From NCBI RefSeq assembly GCF_042680685.1, contig NZ_JBHUEA010000006.1:73539-137538 (forward strand): a stretch of DNA of 64,000 nt, in the 5' to 3' direction. Under the pieces are notes generated by a model, which had not been told where the DNA came from, made no database searches, and saw nothing but the letters and a program-made list of their open reading frames with translations. How positions within the stretch are numbered: position 1 is the stretch's first letter; each line of letters begins with the position of its first letter. A program made the position numbers and the translations under genes. Origin of the DNA: Amnibacterium endophyticum. GTDB taxonomy: Bacteria > Actinomycetota > Actinomycetes > Actinomycetales > Microbacteriaceae. Positions 24,725 through 33,021 of this stretch are shown here, piece after piece.

Positions 24725-24973
24725 ATGAAGTCCGGCATCCACCCCGAGTACCGCCCCGTCGTCTTCCGCGACCTCGCCAGCGGCGAGACGTTCCTCACGA
24801 GGTCGACGGCCGGCAGCGGCAAGACGATCGAGCTGGACGGCGAGACCTACCCGGTCATCGACGTCGAGATCTCGTCCGCGTCGCACCCCTTCTACACGGG
24901 CAAGCAGCGCATCCTCGACAGCGCCGGCCGCGTCGAGAAGTTCAACCAGCGCTTCAAGAACTTCGGTCGCTGA
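24725..24973 (+). CDS. rpmE2: 50S ribosomal protein L31, type B
   Basis: 82 aa. It opens with MKSGIHPEYRPVVF and includes ASHPFYTGKQRILDSAGRVEKF, the L31 pattern. No cysteine is present, so this is the zinc-free type B form. Such paralogues often replace the zinc form under zinc limitation; no clear Zur box was seen in the leader. A 16-bp hairpin follows. Confidence 0.95.
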   Translation: MKSGIHPEYRPVVFRDLASGETFLTRSTAGSGKTIELDGETYPVIDVEISSASHPFYTGKQRILDSAGRVEKFNQRFKNFGR

Positions 24974-24987
24974 CCCGAGCGTTCGTC

Positions 24988-25020
24988 CGAAGGGCCCCGG
25001 TCGTCGACCGGGGCCCTTCG
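24988..25020 (+). terminator. terminator of rpmE2
   Basis: Perfect 16-bp stem cgaagggccccggtcg (24988-25003) with its complement at 25005-25020. The outer part resembles the rbpA terminator. Confidence 0.8.
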
Positions 25021-25087
25021 TCGTCCGGGGCCCATCCCGACCGGCTCCATCCGCGGGCGGGGCACTCGGCTCCGATCGACGGATGCG

Positions 25088-25954
25088 TCAGCGGTGGGGC
25101 CAGGCGCCGCTCGTGGTGAACGAGGGGTCGCGCTTCTCGCGCATGTAGGTCTGGAATCGCTCCGCCTGCTCGGCGCACCACCCGATCTGCGCCTCGTGGA
25201 GGTCGGCCGCCGACATCGAGAGCTCCGGGCCGAAGCGCCGGGCCATCGCCTGCGCCACGCGTCCCGCCGCGATCGCGTCGGCGCCCGCGTCGTGCGCGTC
25301 CGTCAGCGCGACCCCGTACGCCGCCGAGGTCGCCGACAGCGTCCGCTTGCCCTTCCGGTAGCGGTCCAGCGCCTTGTCGATGACGAGCGGGTCCACGACG
25401 GGCGCCGCGGTGGAGAGCGGCTCGACCCCGTGGCGCCGCGCCTCGGCCGTGAGCAGGGTCAGGTCGTACGGCGCGTTGTAGACGACGAGCGGGAACCCGC
25501 GCGCGAAGACGCTGCGGATCACCGCGAGGATCTCCGGCACCACCTCGCCGGGCGGGCGGCCGAAGCGCCTGGCGCGCTCGGTCGAGACGCCGTGCACCGC
25601 GGTCGCCGCGTCCGGGATGTCGACCCCGGGGTCGACGATCCACTCGTGGCGCTCGACGACCTGCCCGAACTCGTCGAGCACTCCTACATGCGCCGTCACG
25701 ATCCGGGCCGTGCCCGTGTCCACCCCGGTCGTCTCGAGGTCGAAGACCCCCAGCGCCGCCGCCCAGCCGGGCGCCGGCGCCACCTCCTCCACCAGCTCCT
25801 CGAGCTCGAAGAGCACGGCGTCCGCCCCCACGTCCGTCACGCGCCGCACGTTAGGGCGCCCCTCCGACAGCCGTCGGACGCCGTGCGCGAGCAGCCCGGC
25901 CGTGGCGCCGAGCAGCACGGGCACCGCCACGTCGCGCAGCCGGTCGAGCCTCAT
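25088..25954 (-). CDS. DnaQ-like 3'-5' exonuclease
   Basis: 288 aa. The exonuclease domain starts near residue 66: LGVFDLETTGVDT (first Asp/Glu), VYNAPYDLTLL, and HDAGADAIAAGRV carry the DEDDh catalytic residues, as in DNA polymerase III epsilon or related nucleases. An N-terminal 60-residue extension includes a hydrophobic stretch (residues 9-25). The ATG at 25954 is the only ATG, but the family usually begins near residue 62, so the true start is uncertain. Confidence 0.85.
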   Translation of the reverse strand: MRLDRLRDVAVPVLLGATAGLLAHGVRRLSEGRPNVRRVTDVGADAVLFELEELVEEVAPAPGWAAALGVFDLETTGVDTGTARIVTAHVGVLDEFGQVVERHEWIVDPGVDIPDAATAVHGVSTERARRFGRPPGEVVPEILAVIRSVFARGFPLVVYNAPYDLTLLTAEARRHGVEPLSTAAPVVDPLVIDKALDRYRKGKRTLSATSAAYGVALTDAHDAGADAIAAGRVAQAMARRFGPELSMSAADLHEAQIGWCAEQAERFQTYMREKRDPSFTTSGAWPHR

Positions 25955-25994
25955 GCCGCCAGGGTGCCGCGGGGGTGCGACAGCGGCCGGTTCC

Positions 25995-26000
25995 TAGACT
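25995..26000 (+). promoter_or_regulatory. -10 of the hydrolase-glycosyltransferase operon
   Basis: TAGACT, 8 nt before the ATG at 26009; leaderless-type. Confidence 0.55.
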
Positions 26001-26008
26001 CGGCCGCG

Positions 26009-26905
26009 ATGAAGATCGTCCCCTCGCCCTACGCGGCGCGTCTCACCCGCACGCCGGTCGTCCAGCACGAGACGGCGGTGGACGGCGTCCGCGCCTCCTG
26101 GTGGGAGTACGGCCTGCCGGGGGAGGGCCCGGCCCTGCTGCTCGTCCACGGCTTCCGCGGCGACCACCACGGCCTCGAGCCGGTCGTGGCGTTCCTGCCG
26201 GGCGCCCACGTCGTGGCCCCGGACCTGCCGGGGTTCGGCGCCTCCGAGCCGCTGCCCGGCACGCACTCCATCGACGGGTACGCGGCCTGGCTGGCCCGCT
26301 TCGCCGCCGAGGTCGGGCTTGGCCCGGAGACCGTCGTCCTCGGGCACTCGTTCGGCTCGATCGTCGTCGCGAAGGCGCTCGCGGACGGGCTGCCCGCCGC
26401 CCGGGCCATCCTCGTGAACCCCATCGCCGCCCCCGCGCTCGCGGGCCCGAACGCGGTCGGGACGCGGCTCGCCTCCCTGTACTACGCGATCGGCGAGCGG
26501 CTGCCGGAGCGACCCGGCCGCGCGCTGCTCGACCACCCGGCGATCGTCCGCGGCGCCGGCGCCTTCCTGGCCAAGACCAAGGACCGGGCGCTCCGACGCT
26601 GGATCCACGACCAGCACGACCGCTACTTCTCCGGCTACGCGAGCCGCCGCGTCGTGCTCGAGGCCTACACGGCGTCCGTCACCCACGACGTGTCCGAGTG
26701 GCGCGACGCCCTGACCCTGCCGGTGCACCTGATCGCGGGGGAGCACGACGACATCACCGCGCTCGCCGACGTCCAGGCGCTCGCCGCCGCGCTGCCCGAC
26801 GCGACGATCGCCGTGATCCGGGACGTCGGGCACCTGATCCACTACGAGACGCCCGAGCAGGCGGCGCGCGAGGTGGCGGCCTTCGCCGGGATCCCGGCCT
26901 CGTGA
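26009..26905 (+). CDS. alpha/beta hydrolase
   Basis: 298 aa. Alpha/beta-fold hydrolase of unknown substrate. LLVHGFRGDHHG forms the oxyanion region, LGHSFGS holds the nucleophile Ser, GEHDDIT the acid, and DVGHLIHYE the catalytic His. The gene overlaps the next glycosyltransferase in GTGA, so the two probably act in one process, perhaps glycolipid or exopolysaccharide handling (inference). Confidence 0.88.
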   Translation: MKIVPSPYAARLTRTPVVQHETAVDGVRASWWEYGLPGEGPALLLVHGFRGDHHGLEPVVAFLPGAHVVAPDLPGFGASEPLPGTHSIDGYAAWLARFAAEVGLGPETVVLGHSFGSIVVAKALADGLPAARAILVNPIAAPALAGPNAVGTRLASLYYAIGERLPERPGRALLDHPAIVRGAGAFLAKTKDRALRRWIHDQHDRYFSGYASRRVVLEAYTASVTHDVSEWRDALTLPVHLIAGEHDDITALADVQALAAALPDATIAVIRDVGHLIHYETPEQAAREVAAFAGIPAS

Positions 26906-27975
26906 GGCTCGTCGTCGACTGCCGGTACGTCCGGCGCGACGGCCGGCACGACGGCATCAGCCGGTACAGCGCCGGGATCACCGCCGCGCTCGGCCGGCTC
27001 GTGCCCCTGACGATGCTGATCGACGACGAGCGGCAGCTGCGGCTGCTGCCCGACCTGCCCTGGCACCGGATCGCGCCGCCCACCCGTCTCGGCGAGCCGT
27101 GGATCCCGCGCGCCGTGAACCGGCTGCGACCCGACGTCGTCTTCTGCCCGCTGCAGACCTCCGGCTCGATCGGCCGCCGGTACGGGCTCGTGCTGACGCT
27201 GCACGACCTCATCTACTACCGCCATCGCACCCCGCCCGCCGAGTTCTCCTGGTGGGTCCGGCTCGGGTGGCGGCTGCTGTACCTGTCCTACCTGCCGCAG
27301 CGGCTGCTGCTGCGCCGTGCCGACGAGGTCGTGACCGTCTCGGCGACGGTGGAGGGGGAGATCCGCGAGCACCGGCTGTTCCGCGGGCGGGTGACGGTGG
27401 TGCCGAACGCCGCCGACGCCCCGCCGATGGCGGCGGCCGCTCCCGGCCCCCGGGAGCGCTCCATCGTCTACATGGGCGCCTTCATCGCCTACAAGGACGT
27501 CCCGACCCTGGTGCGCGCGGCGGCGCTGCTGCCCGGCTGGACGCTGCACCTCGCCAGCCGGATCGGCGCCGGGGAGCGGGCGGCGCTCGAGCAGCACGCC
27601 GCCGGGGCCCGGCTCGTGTTCCACGACGGCGTCGACGAGGCGGAGTACGCCGCGCTGCTCGACCGCGCCACGGCGCTCGTCAGCGCGTCCCGGGACGAGG
27701 GCTTCGGGCTGCCGGTCGTCGAGGCGATGGCGCGGGGCGTGCCGGTCGTGCTGACGGACGTGCCCATCTTCCGCGAGGTCGGGGGCGCGGCCGCGCTGTT
27801 CGCCCCCGCGGGCGACGCCGGCGCCTTCGCCGCCGCGATCGCGGGGCTCGAGGATCCGGAGGAGTGGGCCCGCCGCTCGGCCGCCTCGCTCGAGCAGGCG
27901 GGGCGGTACGGGTGGGACGCCTCCGCGCGCCGGCTCCTGCCCGTCCTCGAGCGGGTCGCCGCCCGCCGCCGCTGA
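26902..27975 (+). CDS. GT4 family glycosyltransferase
   Basis: 357 aa. A GT-B fold glycosyltransferase: N-terminal VVDCRYVRRDGRHDGISRY, middle VTVSATVEGEIREH, donor-binding half with SIVYMGAFIAYKDVPTLV and SASRDEGFGLPVVEAMARG (EX7E). The sugar and acceptor are unknown. GTG start inside the hydrolase stop (GTGA). Confidence 0.88.
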   Translation: MRLVVDCRYVRRDGRHDGISRYSAGITAALGRLVPLTMLIDDERQLRLLPDLPWHRIAPPTRLGEPWIPRAVNRLRPDVVFCPLQTSGSIGRRYGLVLTLHDLIYYRHRTPPAEFSWWVRLGWRLLYLSYLPQRLLLRRADEVVTVSATVEGEIREHRLFRGRVTVVPNAADAPPMAAAAPGPRERSIVYMGAFIAYKDVPTLVRAAALLPGWTLHLASRIGAGERAALEQHAAGARLVFHDGVDEAEYAALLDRATALVSASRDEGFGLPVVEAMARGVPVVLTDVPIFREVGGAAALFAPAGDAGAFAAAIAGLEDPEEWARRSAASLEQAGRYGWDASARRLLPVLERVAARRR

Positions 27976-27985
27976 CCGGAGCAGG

Positions 27986-28597
27986 TCAGTCGGCGGTGCG
28001 GACCGGCTCCTCGGACGGCAGGAGCGCGTCGCTCCAGGCCCGGCCGGCGGAGCTGACGAGCGTGAGCACGCCGTCCTCGACCCGGAACACGTGGTCGCTG
28101 CCGTTCTCGATCCGGACCCCGTGCTCGGGCCACGCCCACCGGGTCGCGTGCCGCACCAGCGAGCCGATGACGCCGCCGTGCGACACCACCAGCACCCGCT
28201 GGCCGGGGTGGCGGCGGGCCAGGTCGAGGAGCGCGGGGAGCACCCGCTCGACGGTCTGCTCGCGGGACTCGCGGGCGAGCAGGTGCCCGGCGAAGGCGGC
28301 GTCGATCTCAGCCCCGGTCATGCCCTCCGCGTCGCCGTAGTCCCGCTCGACGAGCGCGTCGACGAGCTCGACGTCGTCGCTCGCGCCGATCTCGCGGGCG
28401 ATGATGCGGGCCGTCTCGGCGGCGCGGCTCAGCGGGCTCGCCACCACGGCGTCGAACGCGTCGTCGGCGAGCCTGCGGCCCGCCTCCCGCGCCTGCGCCC
28501 GGCCGGTGTCGTTCAGGGGGATGTCCGTGCGGCCCTGCACGCGACCCGTGCGGTTCCACTCGGTCTCGCCGTGGCGCACGAGGACGAGGTCGGTCAC
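27986..28597 (-). CDS. histidine phosphatase family protein
   Basis: 203 aa. The phosphoglycerate-mutase-like signature LVRHGETEWN gives Arg8 and the nucleophile His9; VVSHGGVIG holds the second His. Members range from broad-specificity phosphatases to alpha-ribazole phosphatase; the substrate is not evident. GTG start; stop lies 10 nt from the glycosyltransferase stop. Confidence 0.88.
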   Translation of the reverse strand: MTDLVLVRHGETEWNRTGRVQGRTDIPLNDTGRAQAREAGRRLADDAFDAVVASPLSRAAETARIIAREIGASDDVELVDALVERDYGDAEGMTGAEIDAAFAGHLLARESREQTVERVLPALLDLARRHPGQRVLVVSHGGVIGSLVRHATRWAWPEHGVRIENGSDHVFRVEDGVLTLVSSAGRAWSDALLPSEEPVRTAD

Positions 28598-28670
28598 GCG
28601 GCTCCAGTCGGCCCGGGTCGGAAGGGCCGCAGCAGCCTACCGGCGCGCCCGGCCGGACTCCTGCGGTCCT

Positions 28671-28712
28671 CAGGTGCAGATGCGGCCGCACGGGGCGCCG
28701 CAACTGCACCTG
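28671..28712. terminator. 15-bp hairpin between the phosphatase and GntR genes
   Basis: Arms caggtgcagatgcgg and ccgcaactgcacctg, one mismatch, 12-nt loop. It lies after the GntR stop on the minus strand and could terminate that message. The remainder of 28598-28743 shows nothing else. Confidence 0.5.
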
Positions 28713-28743
28713 ACGGCCGCACGAGTCCCTCGGCAGCGGGCGC

Positions 28744-29100
28744 TCAGCCGGTGCCGAGCGCCCGGTCGACCGCCCGGCGGGCGTCGGCGGGCGCGACCCC
28801 GAGGGCCCGTGCGCGCTCGGCGAAGTCCGCCGCGGCCTGCTGCAGGCGCCGCTCGCCCTCGTCGGGCGACCAGGCCACGACGGTGCCGGCGCGACCGCGC
28901 GTCTCGACGAGCCCCTCCGCCTCGAGCTCGCGGTAGGTGCGCGCCACGGTGTTCACGGCGAGCCCGAGGTCCTCCGCGAGCCGTCGCACCGTCGGCAGGC
29001 GGGAGCCCGCGGCGAGGTCGCCGGAGCGGATCCGCTCCGCGAGCTGCGCCCGCGCCTGCTCGAACGGCGGCACGGGGGAGTCGGGGTCGAGCGCGATCAC
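28744..29100 (-). CDS. GntR family transcriptional regulator (YtrA type)
   Basis: 118 aa. The N-terminal winged helix reads PVPPFEQARAQLAERIRSGD then LPTVRRLAEDLGLAVNTVARTYRELEAEGLV, the GntR signature; only a short C-terminal tail follows, as in the YtrA subfamily. GTG start overlaps the sirtuin stop (GTGA). It is coupled to the deacetylase, not to a transporter as most YtrA regulators are. Confidence 0.88.
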   Translation of the reverse strand: MIALDPDSPVPPFEQARAQLAERIRSGDLAAGSRLPTVRRLAEDLGLAVNTVARTYRELEAEGLVETRGRAGTVVAWSPDEGERRLQQAAADFAERARALGVAPADARRAVDRALGTG

Positions 29101-29939
29101 GACGCGAGCAGCCGGTCCTGGAGCGCCGTCAGCGTCTCGCTCGTGCCCGCGTCGAGCTTCAGCGTCGCGGTGCGGTCCGCCTTCGTCGAGCCGCGGTTCA
29201 CCACGACGATCGGGATCCGCTTGCGGCGGGCCCGCTCGATCAGCCGGATGCCGCTGTTCACGGCGAGCGAGGAGCCCGCCACCAGCAGGGCGTCGGCACG
29301 CTCGACGACCGCTGCGGCCTCCACGAAGCGCTCCCGCGGCACGAACTCGCCGAAGAACACGACCTCCGGCTTCAGCATCCCGCCGCACACCGAGCAGTCG
29401 GGGACGACGAACGCGGAGACGTCGCCGACGTCCGCGTCGCCGTCCGGGTTCAGCGTCACCGACGAGCCCGCGGTGAACCAGGCGTTGTCCGCCTCGATGC
29501 GCTCGGCGATCGAGGCTCGGGCGAACAGCTGGCCGCAGACGAGGCAGACGACCCGGTCGACGGAGCCGTGCACCTCGACCACGTGCCGGCTGCCGGCGCG
29601 GCCGTGCAGCCCGTCGACGTTCTGCGTGACGACGCCGAGGACGCGGCCCGCCTGCTCCAGCTCCGCGAGCGCGCGGTGCCCGGCGTTCGGCCGGGCCGCG
29701 GTGAAGCGCGCCCAGCCGAGGTAGCTGCCGGCCCAGTAGCGCTGGCGGAACGACTCCGCGGACCGGAACTGCTGGATCGTCATCGGCGAGCGCTTCGGCG
29801 CGCCCTGCCCCCGGTAGTCGGGGATGCCGGAGTCCGTGCTGATGCCCGCGCCGGTCAGCACCGCGATCCGACCCGCGAGCAGGTCCACCGCCTCGTCGAT
29901 CGCGGTGGTGGTGCGCACCGCGGCCGCCTCCCCGCCCAT
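29097..29939 (-). CDS. Sir2-type NAD-dependent protein deacylase
   Basis: 280 aa. Class sirtuin: GAGIS at residues 30-34 (NAD site), TQNVDGLHGRAG, catalytic His in EVHGS, zinc cysteines VCLVCG and CSVCGG, and GSSLAVNSG. It removes acyl groups from protein lysines using NAD. Co-transcribed with the GntR regulator. Confidence 0.92.
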   Translation of the reverse strand: MGGEAAAVRTTTAIDEAVDLLAGRIAVLTGAGISTDSGIPDYRGQGAPKRSPMTIQQFRSAESFRQRYWAGSYLGWARFTAARPNAGHRALAELEQAGRVLGVVTQNVDGLHGRAGSRHVVEVHGSVDRVVCLVCGQLFARASIAERIEADNAWFTAGSSVTLNPDGDADVGDVSAFVVPDCSVCGGMLKPEVVFFGEFVPRERFVEAAAVVERADALLVAGSSLAVNSGIRLIERARRKRIPIVVVNRGSTKADRTATLKLDAGTSETLTALQDRLLAS

Positions 29940-29947
29940 GGTCTGGA

Positions 29948-29953
29948 ATCGTA
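29948..29953 (-). promoter_or_regulatory. -10 of the sirtuin-GntR operon
   Basis: TACGAT on the minus strand, 8 nt before the ATG at 29939; leaderless-type. Confidence 0.5.
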
Positions 29954-29984
29954 CCGACGGTCGCACGAGCGGGAGGAGCGGACG

Positions 29985-30797
29985 ATGCGGGTGCTGCCCC
30001 TCGACGAGCACGGCCTCGACGCGCCGGAGCTGAAGGACTTCACGCGGCTGACCGACGTCGCGCTGCGCCGCCTGCTCGAACCCGCCGGCGGTCTGTACCT
30101 CGCCGAGTCGACGAAGGTCATCGAGCGCGCGATCGCCGCCGGGCACGCGCCGCGGGCGGTGCTGACCCGGGCGGAGTGGCTGCCGGTGCTCGAGCCGCTG
30201 CTCGCCGGATTCCCGGACGTGCCCGTGCACGTCGGGGAGGACCGCGTGCTCGAGGCGCTGACCGGGTTCCACCTGCACCGCGGCGCGCTGGCGTCCATGC
30301 ACCGGCCCCCGCTGCCCGACCCGGCCGCGCTGCTCGCCGGCGCGCGCCGGGTGGTCGTGCTGGAGGACGTCGTGGACCACACGAACGTCGGCTCGGTCTT
30401 CCGCAGCGCCGCGGCGCTCGGGGCCGACGCGGTGCTCGTCACGCCCCGGTGCGCGGACCCGCTGTACCGCCGCAGCGTCCGCGTCAGCATGGGGACGGTG
30501 CTGCAGGTGCCGTGGACGCGGCTGCCGGGGTGGCGCGAGGCCGGGCCCCTGCTGCGGGAGGCCGGCTTCCGCGTCGCGGCGCTCGCCCTCGCGGACGACG
30601 CGGTCGACCTCGACGCGCTCGCCGCCGACCCGCCGGATCGGCTCGCGCTCGTGCTCGGCGCGGAGGGCGACGGGCTGAGCCGTGCCGCGCTGGCGGTCGC
30701 CGACACCGTGGTCACGATCCCCATGGCGCACGGCGTCGACTCGTTGAACGTCGCGGCGGCCGCCGCGGTCGCCATGTGGAGCGTCCGCGTCCGCTGA
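29985..30797 (+). CDS. TrmH (SpoU) family RNA methyltransferase
   Basis: 270 aa. SPOUT methyltransferase with an N-terminal L30e-like substrate domain and the knot motifs NVGSVFRSAAALGADAVLV, LVLGAEGDGLS and IPMAHGVDSLNVAAAAAV. It methylates the 2'-O of ribose in tRNA or rRNA; the target is unknown. The ATG follows GGAGGAG. Divergent from the sirtuin gene. Confidence 0.9.
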   Translation: MRVLPLDEHGLDAPELKDFTRLTDVALRRLLEPAGGLYLAESTKVIERAIAAGHAPRAVLTRAEWLPVLEPLLAGFPDVPVHVGEDRVLEALTGFHLHRGALASMHRPPLPDPAALLAGARRVVVLEDVVDHTNVGSVFRSAAALGADAVLVTPRCADPLYRRSVRVSMGTVLQVPWTRLPGWREAGPLLREAGFRVAALALADDAVDLDALAADPPDRLALVLGAEGDGLSRAALAVADTVVTIPMAHGVDSLNVAAAAAVAMWSVRVR

Positions 30798-30840
30798 CGA
30801 CACCCCGCCCCCCGGACGGGGGTGGTCGCGGCGCCGCCTC

Positions 30841-30846
30841 TACACT
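30841..30846 (+). promoter_or_regulatory. -10 of the carboxypeptidase gene
   Basis: TACACT, 6 nt before the GTG at 30853; leaderless-type. Confidence 0.6.
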
Positions 30847-30852
30847 CGCCGC

Positions 30853-32070
30853 GTGCCGCGGACGGAGACCCCTCGCTACGGGCTCCGCAGGGCGGTCGCC
30901 GCCGTGCTCGGCGTGTTCATCCTGGTCGTCGGGGTCGGCGTGCCCGTCGCCATCGTCTCGCCCGTGCCGGCCGCGGTCGCGCACGTGTCGGCGGCGGAGC
31001 TGGAGGACACGCGGGCGGCCGATCCCGCGCTGCCCTCCTTCGGCTCCGCCGGCATCGGCGCGGTCGGGCTGCCGGGACTGCTCGCGAAGTCCGGGCCGCA
31101 GCGCCCGCGGACGATGGCGAGCATCACGAAGATCGTCACGGCGCTCGTCGTGCTCGAGGCGAAGCCGCTCGGGCCGAAGGAGCAGGGCCCGACCATCACG
31201 TTCACGCAGCGCGACGTGTCGATCCTCTCCGACGTCATCGCCCGTAACGGGTCGTGGCAGGAGGTGCGGGCGGGCTGGCGCACCAGCGAGCGCGCCGCGC
31301 TGGAGACGATGCTGATCCCGTCGGCGAACAACTACGCCACCTCGCTCGCGGTGTGGGCCTACGGCTCGGAGGGGGCGTACCTGAAGGCGGCGCGCGCCTG
31401 GCTCGGGCAGCACCACCTCGACGACACGACGGTGTTCGACGCGAACGGCCTGGACGAGGACAACAGGAGCACCCCCGCGGACCTCGTCGAGCTGGGGCGG
31501 CTCGCGCTCGCCGACCCCGTCGTGGCGTCGATCGTCCGGAAGCCGTCCGCGCAGGAGCCGAACGTCGGCGGGCTCGAGAACACGAACGAGCTGCTCGGCG
31601 ACGACGGGATCGACGGCATCAAGACGGGCACGTACACGACCGGCGCGAACCTGCTGTTCAGCGCCGACGTGACGGTCGGCTCCCGCACGGTGCAGCTGGT
31701 CGGGGTGATCCTCGGCGCGAGGACGCACCCGGAGCTCGACGCGAAGGTCCCGGCGCTGCTGCGGAGCGTGCGGAAGGGCCTGCACGACGTCGAGCTGACG
31801 ACGAGGGGGGAGTCCTTCGCGACCTATCGCATGCACTGGGGCGGGGTCGCCCATGCGGTGCCGAAGCGCTCGGAGTCGATGCTCGTATGGGGGCGGGTGC
31901 GCGTCGAGCGGCACGCGGACGTGAAGCGGATCACCGGCGGCCGGAAGGGCGAGCGGGTGGGGTCGGTGACCTACTCGGTCGGGAAGCGGACCGTGTCGGT
32001 GCCGCTCGTGCTCGACCGCGACGTGCTCGCCGCGCCCGTCTGGTGGCGGCTCACCCACCCCGTGCGCTGA
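30853..32070 (+). CDS. D-alanyl-D-alanine carboxypeptidase (S11 family)
   Basis: 405 aa, exported by an N-terminal membrane segment (about residues 13-35). It trims peptidoglycan stem peptides outside the cell. The penicillin-binding motifs are SITK (Ser90, Lys93), SAN (157-159) and KTG (257-259). The C-terminal 100 residues form an additional domain with LVWGRVRVERHADVKRI. The SGNH hydrolase gene converges on it with 7 nt between stops. Confidence 0.92.
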   Translation: MPRTETPRYGLRRAVAAVLGVFILVVGVGVPVAIVSPVPAAVAHVSAAELEDTRAADPALPSFGSAGIGAVGLPGLLAKSGPQRPRTMASITKIVTALVVLEAKPLGPKEQGPTITFTQRDVSILSDVIARNGSWQEVRAGWRTSERAALETMLIPSANNYATSLAVWAYGSEGAYLKAARAWLGQHHLDDTTVFDANGLDEDNRSTPADLVELGRLALADPVVASIVRKPSAQEPNVGGLENTNELLGDDGIDGIKTGTYTTGANLLFSADVTVGSRTVQLVGVILGARTHPELDAKVPALLRSVRKGLHDVELTTRGESFATYRMHWGGVAHAVPKRSESMLVWGRVRVERHADVKRITGGRKGERVGSVTYSVGKRTVSVPLVLDRDVLAAPVWWRLTHPVR

Positions 32071-32077
32071 GCGCCGC

Positions 32078-32833
32078 TCAGAAGCCGGGGCGCTTCGGCG
32101 GCACGTGGTCGCCCGAGGAGACGCCGCGGATGCGGCGGCCGACCCACGGCATCAGGTGCTGGCGCGTCCAGACGAGGTCCTCGGCCCTCGCCTCCCGCCA
32201 GGTGCGCGGCGGCAGCGGTGCGGGGGAGGACGGCTGCAGGTCGTTGTCCACCCCGAGCGTCGCGAGGACCATCCGCGCGACCTCGTGGTGCCCGAACGCG
32301 TTCAGGTGCAGCCGGTCCGCGCACCACAGGTCCGCGCGCTGGATCGCCTTCAGGCTCCACTGGTCCGCCACGAGCGCGCCGTGCCGGGCGGCGATGCCGC
32401 GAAGCAGCTCGTTGTAGACCGCGACCCGCCCGCGGATGTGCCGGAAGACGGGGGAGAAGGCGACGTCGACGCCCGTGAAGAGCACGACCGTCGCCCCGGA
32501 GCCCGCGAGCCGCGCCATGCCCTCGTCGAGGCGGGCCGCGAGGCGGTCGGGGTCCGCGCCGGGCCGGATCACGTCGTTGCCGCCCGCCGAGATCGTGATC
32601 AGGTCGGGCTGGAGCGCGAGGGCGGGCTCGACCTGCTCGTCGAGGATCCGCTCGAGGAGGCGGCCGCGCACCGCGAGGTTCGCGTACGAGAAGCCGTCCG
32701 TCGTGGCGCCGAGCACGTCGGCCACGCGGTCCGCCCAGCCGCGCAGGCCGCCGGGGCTGGCGGGGTCCGGGTCGCCGTAGCCCTCGGTGAAGGAGTCGCC
32801 GATCGCGACGAACCGGTGCCAGGGGTGCTGCAT
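32078..32833 (-). CDS. SGNH/GDSL hydrolase
   Basis: 251 aa. Block I AIGDSFTEGYGD (nucleophile Ser), block III SAGGND, and block V DRLHLNAFGH (Asp-x-x-His) define the family. Probably an esterase or acyl hydrolase acting on lipids or sugars. The ATG at 32833 has GGAG five bases upstream; a longer reading to 32908 would translate a dispersed repeat and is rejected. Confidence 0.9.
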   Translation of the reverse strand: MQHPWHRFVAIGDSFTEGYGDPDPASPGGLRGWADRVADVLGATTDGFSYANLAVRGRLLERILDEQVEPALALQPDLITISAGGNDVIRPGADPDRLAARLDEGMARLAGSGATVVLFTGVDVAFSPVFRHIRGRVAVYNELLRGIAARHGALVADQWSLKAIQRADLWCADRLHLNAFGHHEVARMVLATLGVDNDLQPSSPAPLPPRTWREARAEDLVWTRQHLMPWVGRRIRGVSSGDHVPPKRPGF

Positions 32834-32883
32834 CACCGCTCCATGATCCTCCTGCGGTCGCTGAGGGCTGTCCGCGGGCCGGG

Positions 32884-32942
32884 TGGTCTCGAGGCTCCTT
32901 CGTCGCACCTCGACCGGCGGAGGCGTCGCACCTCGACCGGTG
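32884..32942. repeat. dispersed repeat copy before the helicase gene
   Basis: ggtctcgaggctccttcg, then gtcgcacctcgaccggcgg twice in slightly different form. Same family as 1679-1970. Confidence 0.7.
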
Positions 32943-33005
32943 GATTCAGGGGCGCGGCGGCGCGCCCGGTGGGCGGGGCGCTCGGCGTGCCGGGGAGGCG
33001 GCGGT

Positions 33006-33011
33006 TAGCGT
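33006..33011 (+). promoter_or_regulatory. -10 of the helicase gene
   Basis: TAGCGT, 10 nt before the ATG at 33022. Confidence 0.45.
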
Positions 33012-33021
33012 GGACGACCGC

